Shown here: positions 36,595-45,802 of the stretch, piece after piece | Numbering within the stretch: the stretch's first letter is position 1 | Layout: the number at the start of each line of letters is the position of its first letter | Origin: Bacillota bacterium | GTDB taxonomy: Bacteria > Bacillota > Clostridia > TANB77 > CAG-465 | Direction of reading: 5' to 3' | Assembly (NCBI GenBank): GCA_023410645.1 | Contig: JAEYPQ010000038.1 | Span: forward strand, 1 to 64,000 | Length of the DNA stretch: 64,000 nt | Made by a program: the position numbers and the translations under genes | Notes under the pieces: generated by a model | Databases searched by the model: none | What the model was told of the DNA's origin: nothing | The model's input: only the letters and a program-made list of their open reading frames with translations

Positions 36595-36801
36595 ATGAAA
36601 ACAGAAATACAACCAAAATATGTAAAAGCACAAATCAAATGTGTATGTGGTAATGTTATAGAAACTGGATCTGTAAAAGAAGAAATGAGAGTAGATACTT
36701 GCAGTAAATGTCATCCATTTTTCACAGGTCAAAAACAAGCTATGTCTAGTCAAGGTAGAGCAGCTAAATTTACTGAGAAATTTTTAAATAATAAAAAATA
36801 A
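36595..36801 (+). CDS. rpmE: 50S ribosomal protein L31
   Basis: This protein has 68 residues from ATG 36595, chosen over GTG 36586, which overlaps the GGAAGGTG site. The zinc-type (C+) L31 pattern is present: CVCGN (residues about 17-20) and CSKCHPFFTGQ. L31 binds the 50S central protuberance and can store zinc. Its own terminator follows directly, so it can be transcribed separately from the DUF1385-PrmC gene. Confidence 0.96.
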   Translation: MKTEIQPKYVKAQIKCVCGNVIETGSVKEEMRVDTCSKCHPFFTGQKQAMSSQGRAAKFTEKFLNNKK

Positions 36802-36815
36802 ATTATTGATAATCT

Positions 36816-36836
36816 AGAGTGCTTTTTTTGCACTCT
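36816..36836 (+). terminator. Terminator behind rpmE
   Basis: AGAGTGC and GCACTCT close a 7-base T loop, followed by a T run. Confidence 0.85.
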
Positions 36837-36868
36837 TTTTTATATATTTTAACTTTCAAGGAGTGTTA

Positions 36869-38593
36869 ATGAAAAATATAGATAACTTAAAAGTTGGTGG
36901 GATAGCATTATTTAATGGATTAATTTTAAAAAGTAAATTAAGAGAATCAATTTCTCAAGTATATGATGGAAATATCGAAATTGAAACTAATGATAGAAAT
37001 GGTTCAATCAAAAAATTCAGTATATTCGAATTTCCAATAGTAAGGGGAATAGTAAATATTGTAGATACATTTAAAAATTCTGTTTCATATGTCATTGCAT
37101 CTGCAAAACAGGTAATAAATAGTTTAGTTGATGTTAATGAAGAAGAATTAAAAATTGGAAAATTCGAAATTATATCTTCATATATAATTTCAATTACTTT
37201 AATAGTATCTGTTCTTATATTATTACCAAACATATTATCTTTGTTATTTGCAGAAAATATTAGAAATATAATTCAGCTTATGTTTCAAATATTAATATTT
37301 GTATTTTATTTAATAACTTTAAAAAATACTAAAATGTTAAATGTATTATTTGAATATCATGGGGCTGAACATAAGGTAGTAAATGCATATGAAAAATTTG
37401 GTATAGATAATTTAGATATAAAAAATGTAAGAGATTCATCTAGATTTCATGTTAGATGTGGTGGAAATTTGATAGTATATTTTTTTGTTATAAATATAAT
37501 TTTTACACTATTTATGCCATCAGAAAATATAATTTTTAAGAGTATATTGCAAGTTATTACACTTGCTTTAAGTCTAGGTGTATCTTATGAATTAGTAATG
37601 CTTTTAAGTAAAATTCCAAATAAGCTGTCTTTTGTTAATTATCCTGCAATGTCAATTCAGTTTATTACAACAAAAGAACCAAGTAATGATAAAATAAAGC
37701 TTGCAATATATGGAATGCTTGCTTGTATAAATAAAGATGTAAAAGTTACTATTGAAGATTATATAAATAGGTTTCTTGAGATAAAAGAATACGATTTAAA
37801 AATAATAATAAAAATGGTTGCTTCAATAAAAAATGAAGAATATGAAAACATATTTTCAAATATAAAAGATGTATATTTGAATTTAAATGAAATGATAAAA
37901 CTAGATGAAATGATTGATAAATATTATGTTAAAAAGCTTCCTATTCAATATGTAACAAATTCTCAGAATTTCTTTAGAGAAAAATATTTTGTAAATGAAT
38001 CTGTTTTAATTCCAAGGTCAGATACTGAGATCCTTGTTGAAAAATCTATTGAATATATTGAAAAGTATAATTTAAATAGCATGATTGACATGTGTACTGG
38101 TAGTGGATGTGTTGGAATATCAATAGCGAAAAACTCGAGTGTTGAAAAGGTTTTACTTGTAGATGTTTCAAATAGTGCTTTAAAGGTTGCAAATAAAAAT
38201 ATTGAAATAAATAATGCATTTGATAAATGTAAAATTTTAAAATCAGATTTATTTAGTGAAATTAAAAATAATGAAACAAAGTTTGATATTATAGTTTCAA
38301 ATCCTCCATACATACCTACTAAAGATATTGAAACTTTGTCAGATGAAGTAAAAAAGGAACCTCACATTGCGCTAGATGGCGGCATGGATGGTATGGATTT
38401 TTATAACAAAATATTAGAAAATGCCAAGAATTATTTAAATAATAATGGCTTTATTATATTTGAGATTGGTTATGATGAACTTGATAAAATTAAAGATTTG
38501 ATTTCAAGGTATCCAGAATATGAGCTACTTGAATGCATAAGAGATTATGGAGAAAATGATAGGGTGATAGTATGTCGTTTGCATCAGATGTAA
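36869..38593 (+). CDS. prmC: DUF1385 membrane protein fused to PrmC methyltransferase
   Basis: This protein has 574 residues from ATG 36869 (AAGGAG six bases upstream; the in-frame GTG 36863 abuts it). Residues 1 to about 300 match DUF1385 (YqhQ): NIDNLKVGGIALFNGLI, two membrane segments (about 105-150), EYHGAEHKVVNAYE and FHVRCGGNLIVYFF. The remainder is PrmC, which methylates the GGQ glutamine of release factors: an N-terminal helical domain with PIQYVTNSQNFF, then SAM site DMCTGSGCVGISIA and the substrate motif NPPYIPT (about residue 478). The two are usually separate neighbouring genes. The fusion is in one frame with no stop; its end overlaps whiA by 22 bases. Confidence 0.93.
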   Translation: MKNIDNLKVGGIALFNGLILKSKLRESISQVYDGNIEIETNDRNGSIKKFSIFEFPIVRGIVNIVDTFKNSVSYVIASAKQVINSLVDVNEEELKIGKFEIISSYIISITLIVSVLILLPNILSLLFAENIRNIIQLMFQILIFVFYLITLKNTKMLNVLFEYHGAEHKVVNAYEKFGIDNLDIKNVRDSSRFHVRCGGNLIVYFFVINIIFTLFMPSENIIFKSILQVITLALSLGVSYELVMLLSKIPNKLSFVNYPAMSIQFITTKEPSNDKIKLAIYGMLACINKDVKVTIEDYINRFLEIKEYDLKIIIKMVASIKNEEYENIFSNIKDVYLNLNEMIKLDEMIDKYYVKKLPIQYVTNSQNFFREKYFVNESVLIPRSDTEILVEKSIEYIEKYNLNSMIDMCTGSGCVGISIAKNSSVEKVLLVDVSNSALKVANKNIEINNAFDKCKILKSDLFSEIKNNETKFDIIVSNPPYIPTKDIETLSDEVKKEPHIALDGGMDGMDFYNKILENAKNYLNNNGFIIFEIGYDELDKIKDLISRYPEYELLECIRDYGENDRVIVCRLHQM

Positions 38594-39321
38594 AAGAAGA
38601 AGTATTAAGTAGTTTTTCTACAAATAAGAAAGTATGCTGCATAGCTGCAGAAAAATTTGGAGAAAAGTTGACACAAGCATATATGAAATATGAAATAGAC
38701 TCAGAATTTAATAAATATTTTGATATTGCAAAATTAGATGATTGTTGTATAAAAAGTATAATTAAAGGTGCATTTTTAGGTGCTGGATATATAGTTGATC
38801 CAGTATATGATTATCATTTTGAAATTTTAACTAAAAACAAAGCTTGTGCTGAGTATTTATTTAATCTTCTATCTGTTTTAGAATTTACACCTAAAATTAT
38901 AAAAAAGAAAAAGCTTAATTTATTTTCGATATATATAAAGGATTCTGAACAAATATCTTTAATTTTAAGTATTCTTGGTGCAAACACAGGAGTTCTAAAA
39001 TTTGAACAAGTAAGGGTTGAAAAAGACGTAAAGAATAATATTAATCGTGCTATAAATTGCGAAGCTGCAAACATATCTAAAACAGTAAACAGTGCAGTAA
39101 AGCAAATTGATGCAATAGAAAAAATTAAAAAAGCTGGTATTTTAAATAAATTAGATGATAAATTAAAATATACAATTTATTTAAGAGAAAAATATCCAGA
39201 TGGAAGTTTAGATTTCTTATCTACTAAATCATCAGATGAAAATAAAGTTAGTAAATCTGGGCTTAAACACAGGTTTGATAAAATAATTAAAATTGCTAAA
39301 AACTTAGATAATTTAAAATAG
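38572..39321 (+). CDS. whiA: WhiA-family regulator, shortened N-terminal domain
   Basis: This protein has 249 residues, against roughly 300-316 for typical WhiA. The start (MSFASDVKEEVLSSF) and the LAGLIDADG-type second lobe (IKGAFLGAGYIVDP ... YHFEIL) are present. The linker RVEKDVKNNINRAINCEAANI, the helix VKQIDAIEKIKKAG and the C-terminal helix-turn-helix (LKYTIYLREKYPDGSLDFL ... SKSGLKHRFDKI) follow. Most of the first LAGLIDADG lobe is missing. WhiA controls division and sporulation genes in Actinomycetota and affects division in Bacillota. ATG overlaps the end of prmC, so translation is coupled. It usually sits with yvcJ/yvcK, not here. Confidence 0.9.
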   Translation: MSFASDVKEEVLSSFSTNKKVCCIAAEKFGEKLTQAYMKYEIDSEFNKYFDIAKLDDCCIKSIIKGAFLGAGYIVDPVYDYHFEILTKNKACAEYLFNLLSVLEFTPKIIKKKKLNLFSIYIKDSEQISLILSILGANTGVLKFEQVRVEKDVKNNINRAINCEAANISKTVNSAVKQIDAIEKIKKAGILNKLDDKLKYTIYLREKYPDGSLDFLSTKSSDENKVSKSGLKHRFDKIIKIAKNLDNLK

Positions 39322-39350
39322 TAAATTAGGTTTATACCTATTTGCTATTT
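39316..39350 (+). terminator. Terminator behind whiA
   Basis: AAATAGTAAATTAGG pairs with CCTATTTGCTATTT with one bulge, then a T run; it overlaps the last codons of whiA. Confidence 0.75.
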
Positions 39351-39419
39351 TTTTGTTTTTTTGTTGAAAATAGTATGTATGTATGTTAAAATATAATCAC
39401 GTATAAAGGGAGAAAAAAA

Positions 39420-40586
39420 TTGAATAAAGATATAGGAATATATATACATATACCATTTTGTACTAGTAAATGCTATTATTGTGATTTTACATCTTTTGTA
39501 TGTAAAAATGAAACCAATATAGAAAACTACATTAATGCAGTGTGTAATGAAATCTTACAAAATGCCGAAATACTTAGTGAATATAATATATCAACAATAT
39601 ACTTTGGTGGAGGTACACCATCATATATAGATAGTAAATATATTGAAAAAATACTTGATACTTTAAGATTATTTAGTGTAAATGTGGAAGATATAAAGTC
39701 CTCTTTAAAAGAAATAACAATTGAAGTAAATCCAAATAGTATAACTGAAGAAAAACTTAAAAGTTATAAAAAAAGTGGAATAAATAGAATAAGCATAGGT
39801 CTTCAATCATTAAATGATACTGTTCTTAAAACCATAGGTAGGAAGCATACATATTCTGATTTTCTAGAGGTTTTAGAACTTTGTAAAAAAGTAGGTATAT
39901 ATAATATATCTGTTGATTTGATATATCCATTACCAGGACTTACTTTAGATGAGTTCAAAAGAAATATTGAGAAACTTATGAGCATTTCAGAAGAATATAA
40001 TATTAAACATATATCTATATATAATTTGGAAATACATGAAAATACTAAACTTGAATTTTTAATTAATGAAAAATTTGTAGAAATGGTTGATGAAGATACA
40101 GAATATTTAATGAAAGAATTTCTTGAAGATACTTTATTAAAAAATGGATATAATAAATATGAAATATCTAATTTTTCAAAAGATGGTTTTGAATCAAAAC
40201 ATAATTTAAATTATTGGAATCAAGGTGAATATTTAGGATTTGGTGTTTCTGCATCTAGTTTTTTCTCTGGAACCAGATATACTAACACAAATAATTTTGA
40301 TAAATATATTTATAATATAAATGAAAACAAATCAAATATTATAGAAAGTGAAGCACTAGATAAGCTTGCCTTAATGAAAGAATATGTTATTCTTAGATTA
40401 AGATTAAAAGATGGAGTAAATAAAGAAAAATTTATAAAAAGATTTAATACTGATATATACGATATCTTTGGTATAGAATTAAATGAATTGCTAGAAAAAA
40501 GACTAATTAAACAAGAAAATAATAATATTTTCCTTACTAAAAGAGGAACAGAAGTTGCAAATTTAGTATGGGAAAAATTTATATGA
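39420..40586 (+). CDS. hemW: Heme chaperone HemW-like radical SAM protein
   Basis: This 388-residue protein starts at TTG 39420 behind AAAGGGAG. The radical-SAM motif is HIPFCTSKCYYCDF (CxxxCxxC plus the family's extra Cys), followed by YFGGGTPSYI, EVNPNSIT, RISIGLQSLND and DLIYPLPG. HemW binds heme and delivers it to target enzymes; it resembles oxygen-independent coproporphyrinogen oxidase but lacks that activity in characterised cases. The C-terminal winged-helix part (ILRLRLKDGVNKEKF) is present, so it is full length. No other heme genes are nearby. Confidence 0.93.
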   Translation: MNKDIGIYIHIPFCTSKCYYCDFTSFVCKNETNIENYINAVCNEILQNAEILSEYNISTIYFGGGTPSYIDSKYIEKILDTLRLFSVNVEDIKSSLKEITIEVNPNSITEEKLKSYKKSGINRISIGLQSLNDTVLKTIGRKHTYSDFLEVLELCKKVGIYNISVDLIYPLPGLTLDEFKRNIEKLMSISEEYNIKHISIYNLEIHENTKLEFLINEKFVEMVDEDTEYLMKEFLEDTLLKNGYNKYEISNFSKDGFESKHNLNYWNQGEYLGFGVSASSFFSGTRYTNTNNFDKYIYNINENKSNIIESEALDKLALMKEYVILRLRLKDGVNKEKFIKRFNTDIYDIFGIELNELLEKRLIKQENNNIFLTKRGTEVANLVWEKFI

Positions 40587-40605
40587 TATGAGAAGGTAAT
40601 AATAT

Positions 40606-43383
40606 ATGAAGAATTTTTTTATTATAGATGGAAATAGTATAATGAACAGAGCATTTTATGGACTTGGAAATACTAAAATGTTCTCACAAATAGAAAAAAT
40701 ACATACAAATGCTTTGTATGGTTTTTTAAATATTTATTGGATGATGTTAGATAAATTAACACCAGATTATATTGCAGTTTCTTTTGATTTGCATGCTCCA
40801 ACTTTTAGGCATCAAATGTATGATGACTATAAAGGTACAAGAAAAGGAATGCCTGATGAATTAAGAGAACAAATGCCATATATCAAGGAAATACTTAAGG
40901 CAATGAATGTTCCAATAATTGAATTAGAAACTTATGAAGCAGATGATATACTTGGTACTGTTGCAAGAATTAACACTGAAAATGATATATTTACATATAT
41001 TTTAACTGGAGATAAGGATTCTTTTCAGTTAATAAGTGATAAAACTTCAATTGTCATACCTACAACTAAAATGGGAAAGACTGAATATACTACGTATACC
41101 CCTGAGGTGTTAAAAGAAAAGTTAAATATTGAGCCATATCAAGTGATACATATAAAATCATTAATGGGTGATACTTCAGATAATATTCCAGGAGTAAAAG
41201 GAATAGGAGAGAAGACAGCATATTCTCTTATAGAAAAATACACTACATTAGAAAATATATATAGTAATATTGATACTTTAGAGGTATCTGAAAAGATAAA
41301 AGAAAAATTAGTAAACGATAAAGAGATGGCATTTTTAAGTAAGGAACTTGCAACAATTAATATTAATACTCCAATAGAACTTGACTATGAAAAATGTATA
41401 TTTTCTGATGTGAATAAAGAAGAATTGTATATTTTATTTAAGAGATTAGAATTTAACAAATTTTTATCTAAATATGATTTTGATTTAAGTGTTGATATAA
41501 CTAAAGATTTGGAAAGTAAAAATAAGGATTCTATTGATAAAGATGAAAATAAGTTTTTAACTGAATTTAAAGATATAATTATTATAAATGATGCTAATTT
41601 TAGTGATAATATTGAGCAAATAAAAAATGTATTTAATTATGATAAAATTTCATATATACTTAATCTAACAAACAAAGATAGTTTTCAAAAACATACTTTT
41701 ATAAATGATAAAAATATTTTTGCTTTTTACTCAGAAAAAGAAGATAGTATATATATTATTGATTTAAATGCTATAAGTGAAAATTTAAAACATGAGATTT
41801 TTATATCATTTGCAACTTCCAATTCAATTAAGCTTGGATTTAATATGAAACAAGATATGTTATTTTTATTTAATAATTATACTGATAATCTAAATAATTT
41901 TAAATATGATGTAATGATAGTAGATTATTTAATGAACTCAAATAAATCTACATATAAAATAGAAGATATGTTAAATGAATTATATAGTTTAACATTTTTT
42001 GAAAATATTATAAGATCTGAAGATACACAATTATCTCTTTTTGACGATGTAAAGGAAGAAAAAGAAGAATTTTTATCTGATATAGAAGAAAAAAATATTA
42101 CTATTTATCTTAAAAGTATTTATAATTCTTACGATAAAACTTTAAACAGATTATCTAAAATGAATATGTTAGATCTATTTGAAAATATTGAGATGCCCCT
42201 TGCTGAAACATTGGCATATATGGAACATACAGGAATGTATATAGATAGGGAAAAACTTGATATTTTCGATAAAGAAATTACTTCAAATATTTCAAATCTT
42301 GAGTTTATTATATATGATTTGGCTGGTGAACAATTTAATATAAATTCCACACAACAGCTTGCTAATATATTATTTGAAAAGTTGAAACTTCCCACAGTAA
42401 AGAAAAATAAAACTGGTTTTTCAACAAATAAAGATGTTCTTGATGAATTAGAAGACAAACATCCTATAATTCCTAAAATACTTGAATATAGGCAACTTAT
42501 GAAATTAAAGACTACTTATGTTGATGGTTTAAGAAGTAAAATTTCAGAAGATGGTAGAATTCATACTACGTTTATGCAAACGGTTGCTTCAACTGGTAGA
42601 CTAAGCAGTATAGAACCTAATCTTCAAAATATACCAGTAAGACTTGAAATAGGTAAAAAAATAAGAAGTTTCTTTGTTGGAGAAAAACAGAATGTTATAG
42701 TTGATGCAGATTATAGCCAGATTGAGCTTAGGGTACTTGCTAGTATATCTAATGATAAGACTATGATTGAAGCTTTTAAAAATGGTGTTGATATTCATAA
42801 AGTTACTGCATCTCAAGTATTTAATGTACCACTTGAGGAAGTTACATCTGCCATGAGATCTAATGCAAAAGCTGTTAATTTTGGAATAGTATATGGAATA
42901 AGCGAATTCGGACTAGCAAAAAATATATCTTCTACAAGACAAGAGGCTTCAACATACATAAATAACTATTTTGATAAATATAATGGAATAAAGAGTTTTA
43001 TGGATGAAACAGTCGAAGTTGCAAAACAAAATGGATATGTAACTACTTTACTTGGTAGACGTAGATATATACCTGAGTTAAATCAAAAAAATAAAAATAT
43101 AATTCAATTTGGTGAAAGAGTTGCAATGAACACGCCTATACAAGGTACAGCTGCGGATATAATAAAACTTGCAATGAACAAAATATACAAGAAATTTAAA
43201 GAAAATAATCTTAATTCTAAATTAATAATGCAAGTTCATGATGAACTTATAGTAGAAACAAATGAAAATGAACTTGAAAAAGTAAAAGAGATTATGTATG
43301 ATGCAATGGAACATATTATTGAATTAAAAGTTCCTTTAAATATTGATTTGAACATAGGAAAAAGTTGGTATGATGCCAAGTAA
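40606..43383 (+). CDS. polA: DNA polymerase I
   Basis: This is a 925-residue protein. Residues 1 to about 290 are the 5'-3' flap exonuclease (FFIIDGNSIMNRAFYG, TGDKDSFQLI, SLMGDTSDNIPGVKGIG). The middle third has the proofreading fold but lacks the usual DxE metal pair, so it is probably inactive, as in other low-GC Gram-positives. The polymerase third has STGRLSSIEPNLQNIPVR, DADYSQIELRVLAS, MRSNAKAVNFGIVYGIS and QVHDELIVE. It fills gaps in repair and Okazaki-fragment processing. ATG follows GAAGGT; the next gene is 12 bases downstream. Confidence 0.98.
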   Translation: MKNFFIIDGNSIMNRAFYGLGNTKMFSQIEKIHTNALYGFLNIYWMMLDKLTPDYIAVSFDLHAPTFRHQMYDDYKGTRKGMPDELREQMPYIKEILKAMNVPIIELETYEADDILGTVARINTENDIFTYILTGDKDSFQLISDKTSIVIPTTKMGKTEYTTYTPEVLKEKLNIEPYQVIHIKSLMGDTSDNIPGVKGIGEKTAYSLIEKYTTLENIYSNIDTLEVSEKIKEKLVNDKEMAFLSKELATININTPIELDYEKCIFSDVNKEELYILFKRLEFNKFLSKYDFDLSVDITKDLESKNKDSIDKDENKFLTEFKDIIIINDANFSDNIEQIKNVFNYDKISYILNLTNKDSFQKHTFINDKNIFAFYSEKEDSIYIIDLNAISENLKHEIFISFATSNSIKLGFNMKQDMLFLFNNYTDNLNNFKYDVMIVDYLMNSNKSTYKIEDMLNELYSLTFFENIIRSEDTQLSLFDDVKEEKEEFLSDIEEKNITIYLKSIYNSYDKTLNRLSKMNMLDLFENIEMPLAETLAYMEHTGMYIDREKLDIFDKEITSNISNLEFIIYDLAGEQFNINSTQQLANILFEKLKLPTVKKNKTGFSTNKDVLDELEDKHPIIPKILEYRQLMKLKTTYVDGLRSKISEDGRIHTTFMQTVASTGRLSSIEPNLQNIPVRLEIGKKIRSFFVGEKQNVIVDADYSQIELRVLASISNDKTMIEAFKNGVDIHKVTASQVFNVPLEEVTSAMRSNAKAVNFGIVYGISEFGLAKNISSTRQEASTYINNYFDKYNGIKSFMDETVEVAKQNGYVTTLLGRRRYIPELNQKNKNIIQFGERVAMNTPIQGTAADIIKLAMNKIYKKFKENNLNSKLIMQVHDELIVETNENELEKVKEIMYDAMEHIIELKVPLNIDLNIGKSWYDAK

Positions 43384-43395
43384 AGGAAGGTAATA

Positions 43396-43983
43396 ATGAG
43401 AAGAAATAATGACAAGAAGAAAAAAAGGAATCTTTTAAAAACTACTGTAATGATGATAATACTTATTGTATTAATCTTTTTAGCTGGTGTCTATATATTA
43501 AAGAAATTCTTTTATCCAACAATGCATTTTGATATAATTAAGTCTGAGGCAGCTAAAAATAATGTTGATCCATATCTAATACTTTCAATTATAAAAGTTG
43601 AAAGTGGATTTGATCAAAATGCATTATCTAATAAAAATGCAAAAGGCCTAATGCAAATAATGGATTCAACTGCAAAAGAAATAAATAATAATATAAATGT
43701 TGCTGATACAATTGAAGATAATATTTATAACATAGATATAAATATTGCACTTGGATGTAAGTATTTTTCAACGTTAATCAATAAATATAATGGAAATTAT
43801 TATCTTGCAATTTGTGCATATAACGCTGGAATGGGAAATGTAGACAAATGGATAGAGCAAGGATTAGTATCTGATAAATTAGACGAATACAAAAATGTAG
43901 AAGATATTCCATTTATACAAACTAGAAATTATTTAAATAAAGTAGTATCTGCATATAAAATGTATAGAGTACTATACAGGTAA
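43396..43983 (+). CDS. Membrane-anchored lytic transglycosylase (SLT domain)
   Basis: This 195-residue protein has a basic start, a membrane anchor (about residues 18-38, VMMIILIVLIFLAGVYILKKF) and a family-1 soluble lytic transglycosylase domain. Motifs: ILSIIKVESGFDQNALS (catalytic Glu in ES), AKGLMQIMDSTAKEI, GCKYFSTLINKYNGNYYLAICAYNAG and NYLNKVV. These enzymes cleave the MurNAc-GlcNAc bond of peptidoglycan with 1,6-anhydro ends. It is probably cotranscribed with polA (12-base gap) and ends at a terminator. Confidence 0.94.
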   Translation: MRRNNDKKKKRNLLKTTVMMIILIVLIFLAGVYILKKFFYPTMHFDIIKSEAAKNNVDPYLILSIIKVESGFDQNALSNKNAKGLMQIMDSTAKEINNNINVADTIEDNIYNIDINIALGCKYFSTLINKYNGNYYLAICAYNAGMGNVDKWIEQGLVSDKLDEYKNVEDIPFIQTRNYLNKVVSAYKMYRVLYR

Positions 43984-43989
43984 TAAAAA

Positions 43990-44033
43990 ATAAAAGAAAG
44001 CATATATTTTTAATAATACATGCTTTCTTTTAT
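43990..44033 (+). terminator. Terminator behind the transglycosylase gene
   Basis: ATAAAAGAAAGCATA pairs with ATGCTTTCTTTTAT (one bulged base) across a loop of about 15 bases. Confidence 0.85.
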
Positions 44034-44101
44034 TTATTTTTATACTAGACAAATATATACCTTACATGGTATAATATATGTGTATTTAGGAGGTATTTTT
44101 T

Positions 44102-44827
44102 ATGAGTGGACATTCAAAATGGGCAAATATTAAAAGGAAAAAGGAAGCAACAGATTCTAAAAAGGCAAATATTTTTTCTAAATTAGGTAAAGAGATCACA
44201 GTTGCTGTAAAAACTGGAGGTAGTGGTGATCCTAATATAAATGCAAAATTAAAAGATGTTATTTCAAAAGCAAAGGCACAAAATATGCCAAATGATAATA
44301 TTAATAGATGTATTCAAAAAGCTTTAGGAGATAATGGATCTGTAAGTTATGAGGAAATAACTTATGAAGGCTTCGGACCATCTGGAATTTCTGTAATTGT
44401 TGATTCTATGACTGATAACAAAAATAGAACTGCTGCGGATATAAGATCAATTTTTAATAAGGCAGGAGGTAATTTGGGTCAAACTGGTTCAGTTAGTTAT
44501 ATGTTTGAGAAAAAAGGATATATTTTAATTGAAAAAGATGATAGTCTAGATGAAGATTCATTAATGTTAGAATCATTAGAAAATGGAGCAGAGGACTTTA
44601 TTTCAGACGATGAATATATAGAAATATTTAGTAATCCAGATGAATTTTCTACACTAAGAGATTATATTGAAAGTAAAAGGTTAAATGTAATTGAAATGGA
44701 TATTAGAATGATTGCAACTATAAAAAAAGATTTAAGTGAAGAAGAAGAAGAAAAGTTACAAAACTTTTTAGATAAATTGGATGATAATGATGATGTGCAA
44801 AATGTTTGGCATAATGCTAATATATAA
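44102..44827 (+). CDS. yebC: YebC/PmpR-family protein
   Basis: This 241-residue protein has the standard family length. It starts SGHSKWANIKRKKEATDSKKA, followed by FSKLGKEITVAVKTGG, NARLKDVI-type (here NINAKLKDVISKA) and MPNDNINRCIQKALG. The middle has YEGFGPSGISVIVDSMTDNKNRTA, then GGNLGQTGSVSYMFEKKG. YebC proteins were named transcription regulators; some recent work links them to relieving ribosome stalling at proline stretches. ATG follows GGAGGT. It has its own promoter (-10 TATAAT near 44068). Confidence 0.96.
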   Translation: MSGHSKWANIKRKKEATDSKKANIFSKLGKEITVAVKTGGSGDPNINAKLKDVISKAKAQNMPNDNINRCIQKALGDNGSVSYEEITYEGFGPSGISVIVDSMTDNKNRTAADIRSIFNKAGGNLGQTGSVSYMFEKKGYILIEKDDSLDEDSLMLESLENGAEDFISDDEYIEIFSNPDEFSTLRDYIESKRLNVIEMDIRMIATIKKDLSEEEEEKLQNFLDKLDDNDDVQNVWHNANI

Positions 44828-44941
44828 CATTACATAAAAATGTAATAATATTTTAATTTTTATTGTATAAAGTATTGACTTTACATAATATTAATGTTAT
44901 AATATGTATTGTAGCTATTATTGAGAGGGGGGTTGGTAATT

Positions 44942-45625
44942 ATGTATTATGATAACAAATCTAGCTTTTATATAAGACAATATGGGCCAAAAATTTTCTT
45001 GATTGTCTTTTCAATAGTTCTTATAATAAGTGGTTTATATATTTACTTATCATCAAATAACGTAATTACAAATAACAACCATCAAAATCAAGTAGCTGAA
45101 AATAATAATAATATAATTGAAGAACAAAAAGATAATAATGCTGATAAAGAAGAAGAAATAACTGAAGAAGATAGTTTAAAAGAAGAACCAAAAGAAGATA
45201 ATATTGAAACTATTTCTACTAGTTTATCTGAATCATTAAATTCATTAAATGCACTTGAAAAATCTAAAGTAGGTACTGTTAAATCAGTAACTAGCGATGG
45301 AAAAGTAGTAGTGAAAATTGAAAATGCATTATATCAAATTAGTTTAGTTGGAATAGATTATTCAAAATCTCCTAGCAATATATCAGAAATAATTTCAAAT
45401 GATTTAAAAGATAAAAGTATAAATATATCATTTGATAAATTAAAAGTTAAAGATTCTGAGATTTATGCATATATATATATTGGAGATGAACTTTATAATA
45501 AAAAACTATTAAGTGAAGGATTAGCGATACTCAAAGTAGAGAGAACTAATACTAGTTTATTAGATGAACTATTAAATTCTCAATTATATGCAAGATCAAA
45601 TTCAAAAGGAATATGGTCAAATTAA
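44942..45625 (+). CDS. Membrane-anchored SNase-fold protein, catalytic residues missing
   Basis: This protein has 227 residues from ATG 44942; GAGGGGGG lies nine bases before it and the in-frame TTG 44921 is less well placed. Membrane anchor at about residues 15-35, then an Asn/Glu-rich linker, then an OB-fold nuclease-like domain from about residue 105 (GTVKSVTSDGKVVVKIENALYQISLVGID ... YAYIYIGDELYNKKLLSEGLA ... ARSNSKGIWSN). Active staphylococcal nucleases need Arg-Asp-Glu in the LVxID loop and a distal Arg. Here the Arg and Glu are absent (ISLVGIDYSKS), so it is probably a binding domain. Promoter TTGACT-N17-TATAAT about 60 bases upstream. Confidence 0.8.
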   Translation: MYYDNKSSFYIRQYGPKIFLIVFSIVLIISGLYIYLSSNNVITNNNHQNQVAENNNNIIEEQKDNNADKEEEITEEDSLKEEPKEDNIETISTSLSESLNSLNALEKSKVGTVKSVTSDGKVVVKIENALYQISLVGIDYSKSPSNISEIISNDLKDKSINISFDKLKVKDSEIYAYIYIGDELYNKKLLSEGLAILKVERTNTSLLDELLNSQLYARSNSKGIWSN

Positions 45626-45639
45626 AATAAATTAGCATG

Positions 45640-45718
45640 CCGAACTAGGGAAAACCTTAGTTTTCATATATCAACCTCTTATGATCGCCTCTATAGAAAT
45701 GTAGGGGCATCTTTTTTT
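45640..45718 (+). terminator. Structured tail with terminator behind the SNase-like gene
   Basis: Two hairpins follow the stop: AACTAGGG-AAAA-CCTTAGTT (about 45653-45672, imperfect) and GATCGCCTCTA ... TAGGGGCATC (45683-45711), the second with seven T. The second is a terminator; the first might extend it or belong to a small RNA. No known riboswitch class was recognised. Confidence 0.6.
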
Positions 45719-45802
45719 ATATCTTTTTTCAAATATTCTATTTGTATGTTGAATATTATATATTTAATATGATAAAATATGTAATATGGAGGTATAAAAA
45801 TC

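Noticed and set aside
45640..45682. Hairpin pair behind the SNase-like gene as a riboswitch
   Set aside because: No conserved core of a known class; the second hairpin with its T run is an ordinary terminator.
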